DNA from: Pseudomonas sp. RIT-562
Lineage (GTDB): Bacteria; Pseudomonadota; Gammaproteobacteria; Pseudomonadales; Pseudomonadaceae
Reading direction: 5' to 3'
NCBI RefSeq assembly: GCF_026241895.1
Contig: NZ_JAPJIV010000002.1
Span: forward strand, 186,001-250,000
Length of the DNA stretch: 64,000 nt
Shown: one piece after another, positions 1 to 16,170 of the stretch
Layout: every line of letters begins with the position of its first letter
Position numbering within the stretch: position 1 is the stretch's first letter
Made by a program: the position numbers and the translations under genes
Notes under the pieces: model-generated
Told to the model about the DNA's origin: nothing
The model's database searches: none
Seen by the model: the letters and a program-made list of their open reading frames with translations, nothing else

Positions 1-416
1 GTCCCCATGTAGTGGAAAATTTGCTGGCCCTTGTAGGAGAAGCGCGACGTGCCGTCAGGCATCAGGCCTTTGCCCTGGGTTGCACGAATGGCCTGGCACA
101 GGTTGGTTTTGCCCGACAGGCAGAATTTGCACTGACGGCATTCCGGCGTATACAGCGGAATCACGTGATCGCCAACTGCAACCGAAGTCACGCCCTCGCC
201 GATCGCTTCAACCACTGCGCCACCTTCGTGCCCCAGGATCGACGGGAAGATGCCTTCCGGATCGGCGCCCGACAGGGTGTAGGCATCGGTATGGCAGACC
301 CCGGAGGCCACTACGCGCAGCAGGACTTCACCAGCCTTGGGCATGGCGACGTCGACTTCAACGATCTCAAGAGGTTTCTTGGCCTCAAAGGCAACGGCAG
401 CGCGCGACTTGATCAT
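1..416 (-). CDS. adhC: S-(hydroxymethyl)glutathione dehydrogenase / class III alcohol dehydrogenase (partial, N-terminal part)
   Basis: The enzyme oxidises the formaldehyde-glutathione adduct with NAD+ in the cytoplasm as part of formaldehyde detoxification. The 138 visible residues begin [10 protein letters not shown] at a CAT read on the minus strand at 414-416. They carry the class III zinc signature: catalytic ligands C41 and H63-E64, and the structural zinc cysteines C93, C96, C99 and C107. The reading frame runs off the left edge, so about two thirds of the usual roughly 370-residue protein is missing. It is divergent from a LysR regulator. In P. aeruginosa the equivalent pair is adhC and gfnR, with an S-formylglutathione hydrolase gene next to adhC, probably just outside this window. 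Confidence 0.93.
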   Translation of the reverse strand, partial: MIKSRAAVAFEAKKPLEIVEVDVAMPKAGEVLLRVVASGVCHTDAYTLSGADPEGIFPSILGHEGGAVVEAIGEGVTSVAVGDHVIPLYTPECRQCKFCLSGKTNLCQAIRATQGKGLMPDGTSRFSYKGQQIFHYMG

Positions 417-426
417 GGGGATACTC

Positions 427-476
427 CAGTGAATAAACGAGACGAGCAGTGTAATACATCCATTTACAGTGAATAA
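427..476. promoter_or_regulatory. Divergent control region of adhC and the LysR gene, with direct repeats and a dyad
   Basis: The roughly 100-base gap between the two divergent genes contains a 10-base direct repeat, CAGTGAATAA, at 427-436 and 467-476, exactly 40 bases apart. It also contains a TGTAA-N9-TTACA dyad at about 450-468. LysR regulators bind dyads near divergent promoters, so this is the natural operator for the neighbouring regulator. The binding role is inferred. Confidence 0.45.
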
Positions 477-521
477 TCCGGACAAAAGCAAAACATTATT
501 GCCACACAGGGATAATCTTCA

Positions 522-1418
522 ATGTCCGAAAATCGTTGGGAAGGCATAGACGAGTTTGTTGCCGTGGCCGAATGCAGCCAGTTCACCGCAGCGGCAGAGC
601 GTCTTGGTGTTTCCTCCTCGCACGTCAGCCGACAGATTGTCCGCCTCGAGGAGCGCCTGCAGACCCGCCTGCTCTACCGCAGTACTCGACGGGTCACGCT
701 GACCGAAGCCGGGCAGACGTTTTTGCAACATTGCCAGCGCCTGCAGGATGGTCGCGAGGAAGCCTTGCGCGCAGTCGGTGACCTGAGCAGCGAGCCCAAG
801 GGCATGCTGCGCATGACCTGCGCTGTAGCCTACGGCGAACGGTTTATCGTGCCGCTGGTGACCCGATTCATGGCGTTGTATCCGCAACTGCGCATTGATA
901 TCGAACTGAGCAACCGTCAACTCGACCTGGTGCATGACGGTATCGACCTGGCCATCCGCCTCGGCCGACTTCAGGACTCGCGACTGGTGGCCACGCGCCT
1001 AGCACCACGGCGCATGTACCTATGCGCCTCGCCTTCCTACGTGGAACGTTATGGTCGCCCGCACAGCCTGTCCGAGTTGAGCCGCCATAACTGCCTGATC
1101 GGCAGTTCGGACCTGTGGCAACTGGAGCAGAACGGACGGGAGTTTTCCCAGCGGGTGCAGGGAAACTGGCGCTGTAACAGTGGCCAAGCGGTGTTGGATG
1201 CGGCGTTGCAAGGGGTCGGGTTATGCCAGTTGCCGGATTATTACGTGCTGGAACATCTGCAAAGCGGCGAGCTGATTTCGCTGCTGGAAGCGCATCAACC
1301 GCCGAATACGGCGGTGTGGGCGCTTTATCCACAACAACGGCATCTGTCGCCGAAGGTGCGCAAGTTGGTGGATTATTTGAGGGAAGGGTTGGCGTTGCGG
1401 CCGGAGTACCGGGTTTGA
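522..1418 (+). CDS. LysR-family transcriptional regulator, GfnR-like
   Basis: This is a 298-residue protein with the classical LysR layout. A winged helix-turn-helix occupies about residues 10-65, with motifs FTAAAERLGVSSSHVSRQI and LTEAGQTF. An effector-binding domain of about 200 residues follows. Its length is normal for the family. It is transcribed divergently from adhC, and LysR regulators commonly control the divergent neighbour. In P. aeruginosa the gene in this place (gfnR) activates glutathione-dependent formaldehyde detoxification. The same role here is an inference from gene order. The LysR assignment itself is firm. Confidence 0.88.
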   Translation: MSENRWEGIDEFVAVAECSQFTAAAERLGVSSSHVSRQIVRLEERLQTRLLYRSTRRVTLTEAGQTFLQHCQRLQDGREEALRAVGDLSSEPKGMLRMTCAVAYGERFIVPLVTRFMALYPQLRIDIELSNRQLDLVHDGIDLAIRLGRLQDSRLVATRLAPRRMYLCASPSYVERYGRPHSLSELSRHNCLIGSSDLWQLEQNGREFSQRVQGNWRCNSGQAVLDAALQGVGLCQLPDYYVLEHLQSGELISLLEAHQPPNTAVWALYPQQRHLSPKVRKLVDYLREGLALRPEYRV

Positions 1419-1441
1419 GAGTGGTGTTGCCTGATCCACCG

Positions 1442-1467
1442 CTATCGCGAGCAGGCTCACTCCTACA
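1442..1467 (-). repeat. Single REP element, GAGCCTGCTCGCGAT type
   Basis: The segment is a REP copy read on the minus strand (core GTAGGAGTGAGCCTGCTCGC). The same core recurs at 8256-8345 and 55371-55434. It sits in the short gap between the convergent lysR and ispD genes. Confidence 0.8.
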
Positions 1468-1511
1468 TTGGATCGGTGGCGCAAACGGAAATCGTAAACG
1501 ACACCAACCAC

Positions 1512-1549
1512 TGTAGGAGCTGTCGAGTGCAACGAGGCTGCGATCTTTT
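1512..1549 (+). repeat. Second REP-family element abutting the ispD stop codon
   Basis: This repeat (TGTAGGAGCTGTCGAG...GAGGCTGCGATCTTTT) differs from the other REP classes here, but it is a familiar intergenic repeat of fluorescent pseudomonads. Its 3' end runs into the ispD stop codon (TAA on the minus strand at 1550-1548). Confidence 0.7.
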
Positions 1550-2255
1550 AGCGGCGGTTAGCCCAACGCAGCCGTAACCACTCAAGGTCTTCAGGTCGAG
1601 TGACCTTCAGGTTGTCCGACCGCCCTTCGATCAACCGCGGCGCCAACCCCGCCCACTCCATGGCCGAAGCTTCATCCGTAATAATCGCATCCGCCACCAG
1701 GCTGTCCGCCAGCGCCCGATGCAATGCACCAAGGCGAAACATCTGCGGTGTATACGCCTGCCAGATCACACTGCGATCCACGGTTTCAACCACCCGGCCG
1801 TTTTTGTCGACCCGCTTCAACGTATCCCGCGCCGGCACCGCCAGCAGCCCGCCGACCGGATCATCCGCCAGTTCACTCAGCAACTTATCGAGATCATCAC
1901 GACTCAGGTTGGGCCGGGCAGCATCGTGCACCAGCACCCAGTCTTCGTCGTTCGCTCCCAGTGCATGCAAGTGCAGCAAGGCGTTCAACACCGAACCGGA
2001 ACGCTCGGCACCGCCGTCGACTCGCTGGATTCGCGCATCGCTTGCGCAGGCGAGGTTCGGCCAATAGGGATCATCTGCAGCAAGACTGACCACCAGCCCC
2101 TTCAGGGATGGATGATCAAGGAAACAGCCAAGGCTGTGTTCGAGAATAGTGCGCCCGCCCAGTTGCAAGTATTGCTTGGGACGGTCTGCGGCCATACGGG
2201 CACCGACGCCCGCGGCAGGAATCACGGCCCAGAAGGCCGGGATCGAGGAATTCAT
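1548..2255 (-). CDS. ispD: 2-C-methyl-D-erythritol 4-phosphate cytidylyltransferase
   Basis: IspD transfers CMP from CTP onto MEP in the third step of the non-mevalonate isoprenoid pathway. The 235-residue protein opens with the nucleotide-binding glycine-rich loop VIPAAGVGARM followed by RPKQYLQLGG, diagnostic of the family. It also has the conserved HDAARP motif. The start overlaps the ftsB stop by four bases (ATGA), so it is translationally coupled to ftsB. The pathway enzyme dxr lies further upstream in the same window. The stop codon touches a REP element. Confidence 0.96.
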   Translation of the reverse strand: MNSSIPAFWAVIPAAGVGARMAADRPKQYLQLGGRTILEHSLGCFLDHPSLKGLVVSLAADDPYWPNLACASDARIQRVDGGAERSGSVLNALLHLHALGANDEDWVLVHDAARPNLSRDDLDKLLSELADDPVGGLLAVPARDTLKRVDKNGRVVETVDRSVIWQAYTPQMFRLGALHRALADSLVADAIITDEASAMEWAGLAPRLIEGRSDNLKVTRPEDLEWLRLRWANRR

Positions 2256-2530
2256 TGAGCCAACTGGTAAAGGGTTTCACCGTCCTTGACCATGCCCAAC
2301 TCATGACGAGCCCGCTCTTCAACGGTCTCCATGCCTTTTTTCAACTCACTGACTTCGGCGTCCATGACCCGATTGCGTTCCAGCAAGCCCTCATTCTCAG
2401 CGTGTTGATCAGCGATCTGCTGAGTCAGCTCGGCCACTTGCGCCAGGCTGCCATTACCCACCCAAAGGCGGTATTGCAGGCCAGCCAGCAACAGGAGCAA
2501 GACGAGAAACAACCAATTGGGACTGCGCAT
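2252..2530 (-). CDS. ftsB: Cell division protein FtsB
   Basis: FtsB is a bitopic inner-membrane protein that forms the FtsQ-FtsB-FtsL complex at the septum. From MRSPNWL the protein has 92 residues. It has a short cytoplasmic N-terminus, one membrane helix rich in leucine (about residues 5-21), then a periplasmic coiled coil (about 30-70). A start 17 codons further upstream is possible, but it gives an extension unlike the family. The gene lies between eno and ispD, the usual order in gammaproteobacteria. Confidence 0.93.
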   Translation of the reverse strand: MRSPNWLFLVLLLLLAGLQYRLWVGNGSLAQVAELTQQIADQHAENEGLLERNRVMDAEVSELKKGMETVEERARHELGMVKDGETLYQLAQ

Positions 2531-2586
2531 CGAATATCGGGTTTCCAGTGAAAAAGACAGCCATGCCAAAACTTGAAGCATCTGAT

Positions 2587-2618
2587 AGCACGAAGCCTGG
2601 AAGACCCAGGCTTGTGCT
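2587..2618 (-). terminator. Imperfect hairpin between eno and ftsB
   Basis: Arms AGCACGAAGCCTGG and CCAGGCTTGTGCT pair with one bulge around a 5-base loop. No clean T-run follows on the minus strand, so it may attenuate or protect the eno transcript rather than end it. Confidence 0.4.
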
Positions 2619-2699
2619 GATAAGGCATCAGATTAGTGGCAAATCCATCGCCGTTGCGATTTTTTAAGCACTATCCGCTGACTTTATATCAGTAGACGA

Positions 2700-4040
<1,341 letters not shown>

Positions 4041-4087
4041 TTACCGTCGGCAAGTGGTGTGCAGCGGGCAGACTTGCGGACGATAAG

Positions 4088-4109
4088 GCTCAGGCCCGAG
4101 GGCCTGAGC
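4088..4109 (-). terminator. Perfect 10-base-pair hairpin between kdsA and eno
   Basis: GCTCAGGCCC and GGGCCTGAGC form a perfect stem with a 2-base gap (so a slightly larger loop in practice). No T-run follows, so this is more likely an attenuator or processing site than a simple terminator. Confidence 0.4.
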
Positions 4110-4145
4110 AACAAATCGTGCGGTACTTTACCGGAGAAATGAGGT

Positions 4146-6649
<2,504 letters not shown>

Positions 6650-6902
6650 TTAAAGCGGTCCGAGCCGCCGGGGAAAGCGAAGGAAGGCCGAAGCCCCCGA
6701 TCACCTGCATTAATCACAGTGCACCTTTCAAAAAAACCGCCGCGTTGGGACAGACCGGCAGGTGAAACACCGGTACGTTGCTCGCTACACATTTTTTGGA
6801 ATCGCCCAGCAAAGACTGCTTGGTAATCGGCAACTCCTGCAATTCAGGCGAATCCACAGAAGTTGTATCAAGAAGGGAGCGTAGTCTACCGGAAAGCCCC
6901 TT

Positions 6903-8231
6903 TCAGCTCAAACCTTGATCTTCGCTCAGTGGAGCCCAATGCAAATGCCAGCCGTCTTGCTCGTTGCCACTCAAGTCCCGCAGGTTGGCCACCCCGAGCA
7001 ATTGCGCGCCTCGGTACAGCAGCGGCAATCTGCCACGGACGAAGCCTGGAACACTGCGCTCGTTGAGCAATCGCTTGAGGTCGCGATGACCGCGATCGCC
7101 CACAGCCATCACTTCGCCCCCCTGACGATAGCGGATTTGCAACGGCCCATCGGCAATCTGGCCGCTGAAGCTGAGCACTCCGTTATCCGGCAGCACCAGC
7201 GGTTGTGAGGGATCGCTCCAGGCAACGGCTGCGGTTGCTGGACGTAACCAGCTGCCGGTAACCCACCAGATCCGGCCGCCCGCCCGCTGCAATTCGCCCC
7301 GGGCCAGGCGCCAGATTGGCCGGGCATCCGGGGCGGCATCGCGAAGATTTTCCCAACCCGACCAATGGTCGCTGTCCGGCAGCTGGGTGAGTGCCGCCAG
7401 CCAATGACTCAAAGCGTTGCGCTGGCGTGCGGCGGACAGTCCGGTGAGCGCCGCCAGTTCCAGGGAGGGCACGCCCAGCCAATCGAACTCGCTGACCGTG
7501 CGGGCACTGGCGAGGTCGATTTGCGCCAGCTCATCAAGCAACTCCCGCGCTTCGCCCAGATGCGTGGCGCTGCGGGCCATGGTGGTCACTGCTTGCGGCC
7601 AGCGCTCGAGCATCACGGGTAACACTTGATGGCGCAGATAGTTGCGCGAGAACTGACAGTCCTGGTTCGAAGGGTCCTCGATCCAGTGCAACTGATGCTC
7701 GGCCGCGTAAGCCTCAAGCTCGGCGCGACTGACGTCGAGCAGCGGCCGCAGCAGATGACCGCGACCCAGGGCGCGTTCGCGAGGCATTCCGGCCAAGCCA
7801 CGCACCCCTGCCCCGCGCATCAGCCGAAACAACAGGGTTTCTGCCTGATCGTCTCTGTGTTGTGCGGTCAGCAGTACTTCATTTGTTTGAGTGGCTTCAA
7901 CGAAGGCGCCATAGCGCGCATCCCGGGCGGCGCGCTCAAGACTGGCGCCAGGCTGAACCTGAACGTGAACCACCTGCAGCGGCACACCCAGCGCGTCACA
8001 GACCGACTGGCAATGTTGCGGCCACGCATCAGCCGCAGCTTGAAGACAGTGATGGATGTGGATGGCGCTGAGCGCTGGAAGAGCTTGGGTGTTTGCGAGG
8101 TGTGCGAGGAGGTGCAGCAGGACGGTGGAGTCGAGACCGCTGGAGAAAGCGATTCGCCAGGTCGTGGCGTTGCGCCAAGGCGCAAGGTTCAGCAGAAGCC
8201 TTGCAGGCAGATCAGTCATGGGCTGACTCAT
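6903..8231 (-). CDS. tilS: tRNA(Ile)-lysidine synthase
   Basis: TilS modifies cytidine 34 of the CAU-anticodon isoleucine tRNA to lysidine and is essential in bacteria. The protein has about 442 residues from MSQPMTDL; a start at MTDL (8219) is equally possible. It has an N-terminal PP-loop ATPase domain and C-terminal TilS domains. The ATP-binding motif reads AFSSGLDS rather than the usual SGGxDS, and the HxHHG motif reads HIHHC. Both are unusual glycine replacements. The conserved HRDDQAETLLFR segment is intact. The frame is uninterrupted, so it is probably functional. Confidence 0.93.
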   Translation of the reverse strand: MSQPMTDLPARLLLNLAPWRNATTWRIAFSSGLDSTVLLHLLAHLANTQALPALSAIHIHHCLQAAADAWPQHCQSVCDALGVPLQVVHVQVQPGASLERAARDARYGAFVEATQTNEVLLTAQHRDDQAETLLFRLMRGAGVRGLAGMPRERALGRGHLLRPLLDVSRAELEAYAAEHQLHWIEDPSNQDCQFSRNYLRHQVLPVMLERWPQAVTTMARSATHLGEARELLDELAQIDLASARTVSEFDWLGVPSLELAALTGLSAARQRNALSHWLAALTQLPDSDHWSGWENLRDAAPDARPIWRLARGELQRAGGRIWWVTGSWLRPATAAVAWSDPSQPLVLPDNGVLSFSGQIADGPLQIRYRQGGEVMAVGDRGHRDLKRLLNERSVPGFVRGRLPLLYRGAQLLGVANLRDLSGNEQDGWHLHWAPLSEDQGLS

Positions 8232-8255
8232 ATCGTTCAAACCACACAAATCAAC

Positions 8256-8345
8256 TGTAGGAGTGAGCCTGCTCGCGATGGCGACCTTGCATTCAACACA
8301 TAGGCTGAATGTCAGTCCGCTATCGCGAGCAGGCTCGCTCCTACA
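8256..8345. repeat. REPIN: two REP elements in inverted orientation between tilS and accA
   Basis: A copy at 8256-8279 and an inverted copy at 8320-8345 share the core GAGCCTGCTCGCGAT (GAGCGAGCC in the second) and enclose about 40 bases. The transcript can form a long hairpin in the gap downstream of accA. Confidence 0.85.
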
Positions 8346-8378
8346 GGGGTTTCCATCATCTGCCGAATCGGCGTCGAA

Positions 8379-9326
8379 TCAGAGACCGTAGCTCATCAGG
8401 CGCTCGTAACGACGGGCCAGCAGCGCTTCGTTGTCGAATTTCTTCAGCATCGCGAGTTGCGAACTCAGCTCAGCACGGATGGACGCGGCCGCCGCGGCTG
8501 GATCGCGGTGAGCGCCGCCCAACGGCTCGCCGATCACCTTGTCGACGATACCCAGGCCTTTAAGGCGCTCGGCAGTGATGCCCATGGCTTCAGCAGCATC
8601 TGGAGCCTTTTCTGCGGTTTTCCACAGAATCGAGGCGCAGCCTTCTGGCGAAATCACCGCGTAGGTCGAGTACTGCAGCATGTTCAGCTGATCGCATACG
8701 CCAATCGCCAGCGCACCACCAGAACCACCTTCACCGATCACGGTGGCGATGATTGGGGTTTTCAGGCGCGCCATGACTCGCAGGTTCCAGGCGATCGCTT
8801 CGCTCTGGTTACGCTCTTCAGCGTCAATACCCGGGTATGCACCTGGAGTATCGATGAACGTCAGGATCGGCATCTTGAAGCGTTCGGCCATTTCCATCAG
8901 GCGGCACGCCTTGCGGTAGCCTTCAGGGCGCGGCATGCCGAAGTTACGGCGAACCTTCTCGCGCACTTCACGGCCTTTCTGGTGACCGATGATCATCACC
9001 GGCTGGTCATCCAGGCGGGCAATGCCGCCCACGATGGCCGCGTCGTCGGAGAAGTGACGATCACCGTGCAATTCGTCGAACTCGGTGAAGATGTGCTCGA
9101 TGTAATCGAGGGTGTACGGACGTTTCGGATGACGCGCGAGACGTGCGATCTGCCAGCTGGTCAGCTTGCCGAAGATGTCCTCGGTCAGGGTGCTGCTCTT
9201 GTCCTGAAGGCGGGAGATCTCATCGCCGATATTCAGCGAATTGTCGTTACCGACCAAGCGCAACTCTTCGATCTTGGCTTGCAGGTCGGCGATCGGCTGT
9301 TCGAAATCTAGAAAATTCGGGTTCAT
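8379..9326 (-). CDS. accA: Acetyl-CoA carboxylase carboxyltransferase subunit alpha
   Basis: AccA with AccD transfers the carboxyl group from biotin to acetyl-CoA, committing carbon to fatty acid synthesis. The protein has 315 residues from [10 protein letters not shown], the standard length. It has the crotonase-like carboxyltransferase motifs [16 protein letters not shown] and [13 protein letters not shown] start nine codons upstream would add an atypical extension. It lies downstream of dnaE on the same strand, an arrangement conserved in many gammaproteobacteria, with a hairpin in the gap. Confidence 0.97.
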   Translation of the reverse strand: MNPNFLDFEQPIADLQAKIEELRLVGNDNSLNIGDEISRLQDKSSTLTEDIFGKLTSWQIARLARHPKRPYTLDYIEHIFTEFDELHGDRHFSDDAAIVGGIARLDDQPVMIIGHQKGREVREKVRRNFGMPRPEGYRKACRLMEMAERFKMPILTFIDTPGAYPGIDAEERNQSEAIAWNLRVMARLKTPIIATVIGEGGSGGALAIGVCDQLNMLQYSTYAVISPEGCASILWKTAEKAPDAAEAMGITAERLKGLGIVDKVIGEPLGGAHRDPAAAAASIRAELSSQLAMLKKFDNEALLARRYERLMSYGL

Positions 9327-9439
9327 AGGCGTCCGTCTTGGGGCGACGTCCAAGTGAGCTTGGGTCGGCCGATTGTCTATTCGCGCCCTACCTTAAGGGA
9401 GAGGCGCGTTCAGGTCGAGATTAAAAAGTTTGGTCGAGA

Positions 9440-9476
9440 TCAGGGCCATCTGCCAGATGGCAATAATGGCCCCTGA
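9440..9476 (-). terminator. Hairpin between dnaE and accA
   Basis: The arms TCAGGGCCAT and ATGGCCCCTGA flank an inner dyad (CTGCCAGATGGCA). A TTTTT stretch occurs about 12 bases after the stem on the minus strand. It could attenuate readthrough from dnaE into accA. Confidence 0.45.
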
Positions 9477-9479
9477 CCG

Positions 9480-13001
<3,522 letters not shown>

Positions 13002-13031
13002 GGTGATCCTGTCTGTGAGCTCGAAAACAAC

Positions 13032-13055
13032 AAGGCCCGGATTGTACCGGGCCTT
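13032..13055 (-). terminator. Rho-independent terminator after rnhB
   Basis: AAGGCCCGG and CCGGGCCTT form a perfect 9-base-pair stem with a 6-base loop, followed on the minus strand by GTTGTTTTC. It lies about 20 bases past the rnhB stop and closes the lpx-rnhB unit. Confidence 0.8.
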
Positions 13056-13076
13056 GGCGAAAACATCAGCCTTGCA

Positions 13077-13718
13077 CTAACTCTCGATCAGGCTCTCCCG
13101 AGCCTCATAAGCCAGGCGTACCGGGGCGAACGAGCGTCGGTGAATCGGCGTCGGGCCCAGGCGGGCCAAGGCTTCCAGATGAACGGGGGTCGGATAGCCC
13201 TTGTGACCGCCGATGCCGTAACCCGGGTAGATCAATTCGAAAGCAGCCATTTCACGATCGCGACTGACCTTGGCCAGAATCGACGCGGCGGCAATAGCCG
13301 GCACCTTGCCATCACCCTGCACCACCGCTTCGGCGCGCATGGACAGCTTGGGGCAGCGGTTGCCGTCGATCATCGCCAGCTTGGGCTGGATGTGCAGGCC
13401 CTCGATGGCGCGCTGCATGGCCAGCATGGTCGCGTGAAGAATATTCAGCTCGTCGATTTCCTCGACCTCGGCTCGCGCGATGCACCAGCTCAGGGCCTTC
13501 TCGCAGATTTCGTCGTAGAGCTTTTCCCGCCGCGCCTCGGTGAGTTTCTTCGAGTCGTTGAGGCCGAGGATCGGACGATTCGGATCGAGGATTACCGCAG
13601 CAGTCACTACGGCACCGCAGAGTGGACCGCGACCGACTTCATCGACTCCGGCAACCAGTTCTTCGACTTCTGCGACCAAGGTGAAATCCAGTCCCATCTG
13701 CATGCTTGTCTTGCTCAT
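13077..13718 (-). CDS. rnhB: Ribonuclease HII
   Basis: RNase HII cuts RNA in RNA-DNA hybrids and removes misincorporated ribonucleotides. The 213-residue protein has the active-site segment [11 protein letters not shown] and later acidic residues in LNDSKKL and MIDGN. The chosen start (MSKTS) overlaps the lpxB stop by 4 bases (ATGA). The start MQMGLDF at 13703 matches the family better and is a fair alternative. It is the last gene of the lpx operon and is followed by a clear terminator. Confidence 0.96.
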   Translation of the reverse strand: MSKTSMQMGLDFTLVAEVEELVAGVDEVGRGPLCGAVVTAAVILDPNRPILGLNDSKKLTEARREKLYDEICEKALSWCIARAEVEEIDELNILHATMLAMQRAIEGLHIQPKLAMIDGNRCPKLSMRAEAVVQGDGKVPAIAAASILAKVSRDREMAAFELIYPGYGIGGHKGYPTPVHLEALARLGPTPIHRRSFAPVRLAYEARESLIES

Positions 13719-14845
13719 TGTACTTGGCCAATCAATTTCAGCACGGCGTCTGCCGCCTGGTTGGAAGCGTCCAGACGCAAGGTGCGGTGAATTTCGTCGA
13801 AACCACGGGTCTGCTCTTCACCGCCTTCGATCAAGGGGGACAGGGTCTGGGCCAGGGCCTCGACCGTCGCATCATCCTGCAGCAACTCGGGCACCAGCAG
13901 ACGCTGGGCCAACAGGTTCGGCAGGGACACATAGGGGCTTTTGACCATGCGCTTGAGAATCCAGAACGTCAGCGGCGCCAAGCGATAGGCGACCACCATC
14001 GGCCGTTTGTACAACAGTGCTTCCAGCGTAGCTGTTCCGGACGCAATCAACACCGCGTTGCAAGCGGCCAGGGCGAGATGGGATTTGCCATCGAGCAGAG
14101 TCAGCGGCAGGTCACGCCCGGCCAACATCGCCTCCAGTTGGGCCCGCCGCTGCGGGCTGGCGCACGGCATGACAAAGCGCACGCCCGGGCGCATGGCGCG
14201 CAGGCGCTGGGCGGTATCGAGGAACAACTCGCCGAGACGCCCGACCTCACCGCCTCGACTACCCGGCATCAACGCCACCAGAGGTCCGTCCGGCAGGCCG
14301 AGCTCGGCCCGCGCGGCGGCGCGATCGGCTTCAAGCGGGATTGCGTCGGCCAGGGAATGCCCGACAAAGCGCACCGGCACGCCCTTCTCTTCATAGAATT
14401 TGGCTTCGAACGGGAAGAGCGTGAGCATCAGGTCACAGCCTTCGCGAATCTTCAGCACGCGCTTCTGGCGCCAGGCCCAGACCGACGGGCTGACGTAATG
14501 CACGGTCTTGATCCCGGCCTGACGCAACCTGAGTTCGATATTGAGGTTGAAATCCGGAGCATCGATACCGATGAACACGTTCGGTTTTTCCGCGATCAGG
14601 TCGGCAACCAGTTTCTTGCGCCGGCCGAGCAGCTCACGCAACCGGCCCAGCACTTCCACCAGGCCCATGACCGACAGGCGCTCCATGGGGAAATACGAGA
14701 CGAGACCTTCGGCCTCCATCAACGGCCCGCCGACGCCAATGAACTCGACTGCCGGATGTTGAACCTTGAGCGCGCGCATCAGACCCGCGCCCAGGATGTC
14801 ACCGGAAGCCTCACCCGCTACCAGCGCAATACGCAAATTAGCCAT
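13715..14845 (-). CDS. lpxB: Lipid-A-disaccharide synthase
   Basis: LpxB joins UDP-2,3-diacylglucosamine to lipid X to make the lipid A disaccharide at the inner face of the inner membrane. The 376-residue protein begins with [19 protein letters not shown], the family signature, and contains [11 protein letters not shown] and [12 protein letters not shown]. It starts 2 bases after lpxA and overlaps rnhB by 4 bases. The lpxD-fabZ-lpxA-lpxB-rnhB order is the conserved gammaproteobacterial arrangement. Confidence 0.98.
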   Translation of the reverse strand: MANLRIALVAGEASGDILGAGLMRALKVQHPAVEFIGVGGPLMEAEGLVSYFPMERLSVMGLVEVLGRLRELLGRRKKLVADLIAEKPNVFIGIDAPDFNLNIELRLRQAGIKTVHYVSPSVWAWRQKRVLKIREGCDLMLTLFPFEAKFYEEKGVPVRFVGHSLADAIPLEADRAAARAELGLPDGPLVALMPGSRGGEVGRLGELFLDTAQRLRAMRPGVRFVMPCASPQRRAQLEAMLAGRDLPLTLLDGKSHLALAACNAVLIASGTATLEALLYKRPMVVAYRLAPLTFWILKRMVKSPYVSLPNLLAQRLLVPELLQDDATVEALAQTLSPLIEGGEEQTRGFDEIHRTLRLDASNQAADAVLKLIGQVQ

Positions 14846-14847
14846 GA

Positions 14848-15624
14848 TTAACGGGTAATGCCGCGGGTCGAGGACTGGATCGAGTCACGGAACACCGCGA
14901 CTTCGGGGAACTGCGCCGAGGCCTCGCCGAGTTCGGTCAGCGCCTGCTCGACGGTCAGGCCCTGGCGGTACACGACCTTGTAGGCGCGACGCAGGGCGTG
15001 AATGGCGTCTTCGCTGAAACCACGCCGGCGCATGCCTTCGAAGTTCATGCTGCGGGCTTCGGCGGGGTTACCGAACACCGTGACGTACGCTGGAACATCC
15101 TTGCCGATGGCGGTACCCATGCCGGAAAAGCTGTGGGCGCCGATGTGGCAATACTGGTGCACCAGGGTAAAACCGGACAGGATCGCCCAGTCTTCGACGT
15201 GCACGTGCCCGGCCAGCGCGGTGTTGTTGACCAGGATGCAGTGATTGCCGATGACGCTGTCGTGACCGATGTGGGCGTAGGCCATGATCAGGTTGTGATC
15301 ACCCAGGGTCGTTTCCGACCGATCCTGGACAGTCCCACGGTGAATCGTCACCCCTTCGCGAATGACGTTGTGGTCGCCGATCACCAGGCGAGTTTCTTCG
15401 CCCTTGTATTTCAGGTCCGGCGTGTCCTCGCCTACCGAAGAAAACTGGTAGATGCGATTGTGTTTACCAATACGGGTCGGGCCCTTGAGAATTACATGCG
15501 GCCCGATCACTGTCCCCTCGCCGATTTCCACACCAGCGCCGACGATCGACCAAGGGCCGACCTCGACGTCGTCGGCCAGTACGGCCGTCGGATCGATGAT
15601 TGCGCGAGGGTCAATCAAACTCAT
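14848..15624 (-). CDS. lpxA: Acyl-ACP--UDP-N-acetylglucosamine O-acyltransferase
   Basis: LpxA adds the first hydroxyacyl chain to UDP-GlcNAc, the first step of lipid A synthesis. The 258-residue protein is a left-handed beta helix with repeated hexapeptides (for example [20 protein letters not shown]). It has the catalytic-region segment [15 protein letters not shown] and an alpha-helical C-terminus. Its start overlaps the fabZ stop by 4 bases, so the genes are coupled. Confidence 0.98.
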   Translation of the reverse strand: MSLIDPRAIIDPTAVLADDVEVGPWSIVGAGVEIGEGTVIGPHVILKGPTRIGKHNRIYQFSSVGEDTPDLKYKGEETRLVIGDHNVIREGVTIHRGTVQDRSETTLGDHNLIMAYAHIGHDSVIGNHCILVNNTALAGHVHVEDWAILSGFTLVHQYCHIGAHSFSGMGTAIGKDVPAYVTVFGNPAEARSMNFEGMRRRGFSEDAIHALRRAYKVVYRQGLTVEQALTELGEASAQFPEVAVFRDSIQSSTRGITR

Positions 15625-16061
15625 AGTTTGCGTTCCGCGCAGATGATTTCAGCGGAGCACACTGGCTTGCCGTCAACCGAAGCCTGGCACTCGAACTTCC
15701 AGATCTGGCGCTTGCAGCTCAGGAACTTGGCTTCGAGGATCAACTGGTCGCCCGGCAGCACAGGCTGGCGGAAACGCAGTTTGTCCGAGCCGACGAAGTA
15801 ATAGAGGGTGCCGTCGGCCGGTTTCACGTCAAGCATTTTGAAACCAAGGATCCCGGCAGCCTGAGCCATGGCTTCGATGATCAGTACGCCGGGCATGATT
15901 GGATGCGCCGGGAAGTGACCATTGAAGAACGGTTCGTTGATGCTGACATTCTTGTAGGCGCGAATGCGCTTGCCTTCCACATCCAGATCCACGACCCGGT
16001 CCACCAGCAGGAACGGGTAACGGTGAGGCAGGTATTCGCGAATCTCGTTGATGTCCATCAT
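15621..16061 (-). CDS. fabZ: 3-hydroxyacyl-[acyl-carrier-protein] dehydratase FabZ
   Basis: FabZ dehydrates 3-hydroxyacyl-ACP in fatty acid elongation and competes with LpxA and LpxD for 3-hydroxyacyl-ACP, which explains its place between them. The 146-residue hot-dog protein has the active-site histidine in [14 protein letters not shown] and the glutamate in LIIEAMAQ. Two tandem ATG codons are present; a G-rich stretch just upstream can serve as the ribosome-binding site for either. Confidence 0.98.
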   Translation of the reverse strand: MMDINEIREYLPHRYPFLLVDRVVDLDVEGKRIRAYKNVSINEPFFNGHFPAHPIMPGVLIIEAMAQAAGILGFKMLDVKPADGTLYYFVGSDKLRFRQPVLPGDQLILEAKFLSCKRQIWKFECQASVDGKPVCSAEIICAERKL

Positions 16062-16170
16062 TTCGGGGGGAAGCCTATGTAAAGATTGGGAGCGCGCGAC
16101 TGAAAGCGCACCCCTCTAGCAAATCAAGGAGGCAGTCTAGCGGCTGTGCACACTTGATATGGAAATGGTA

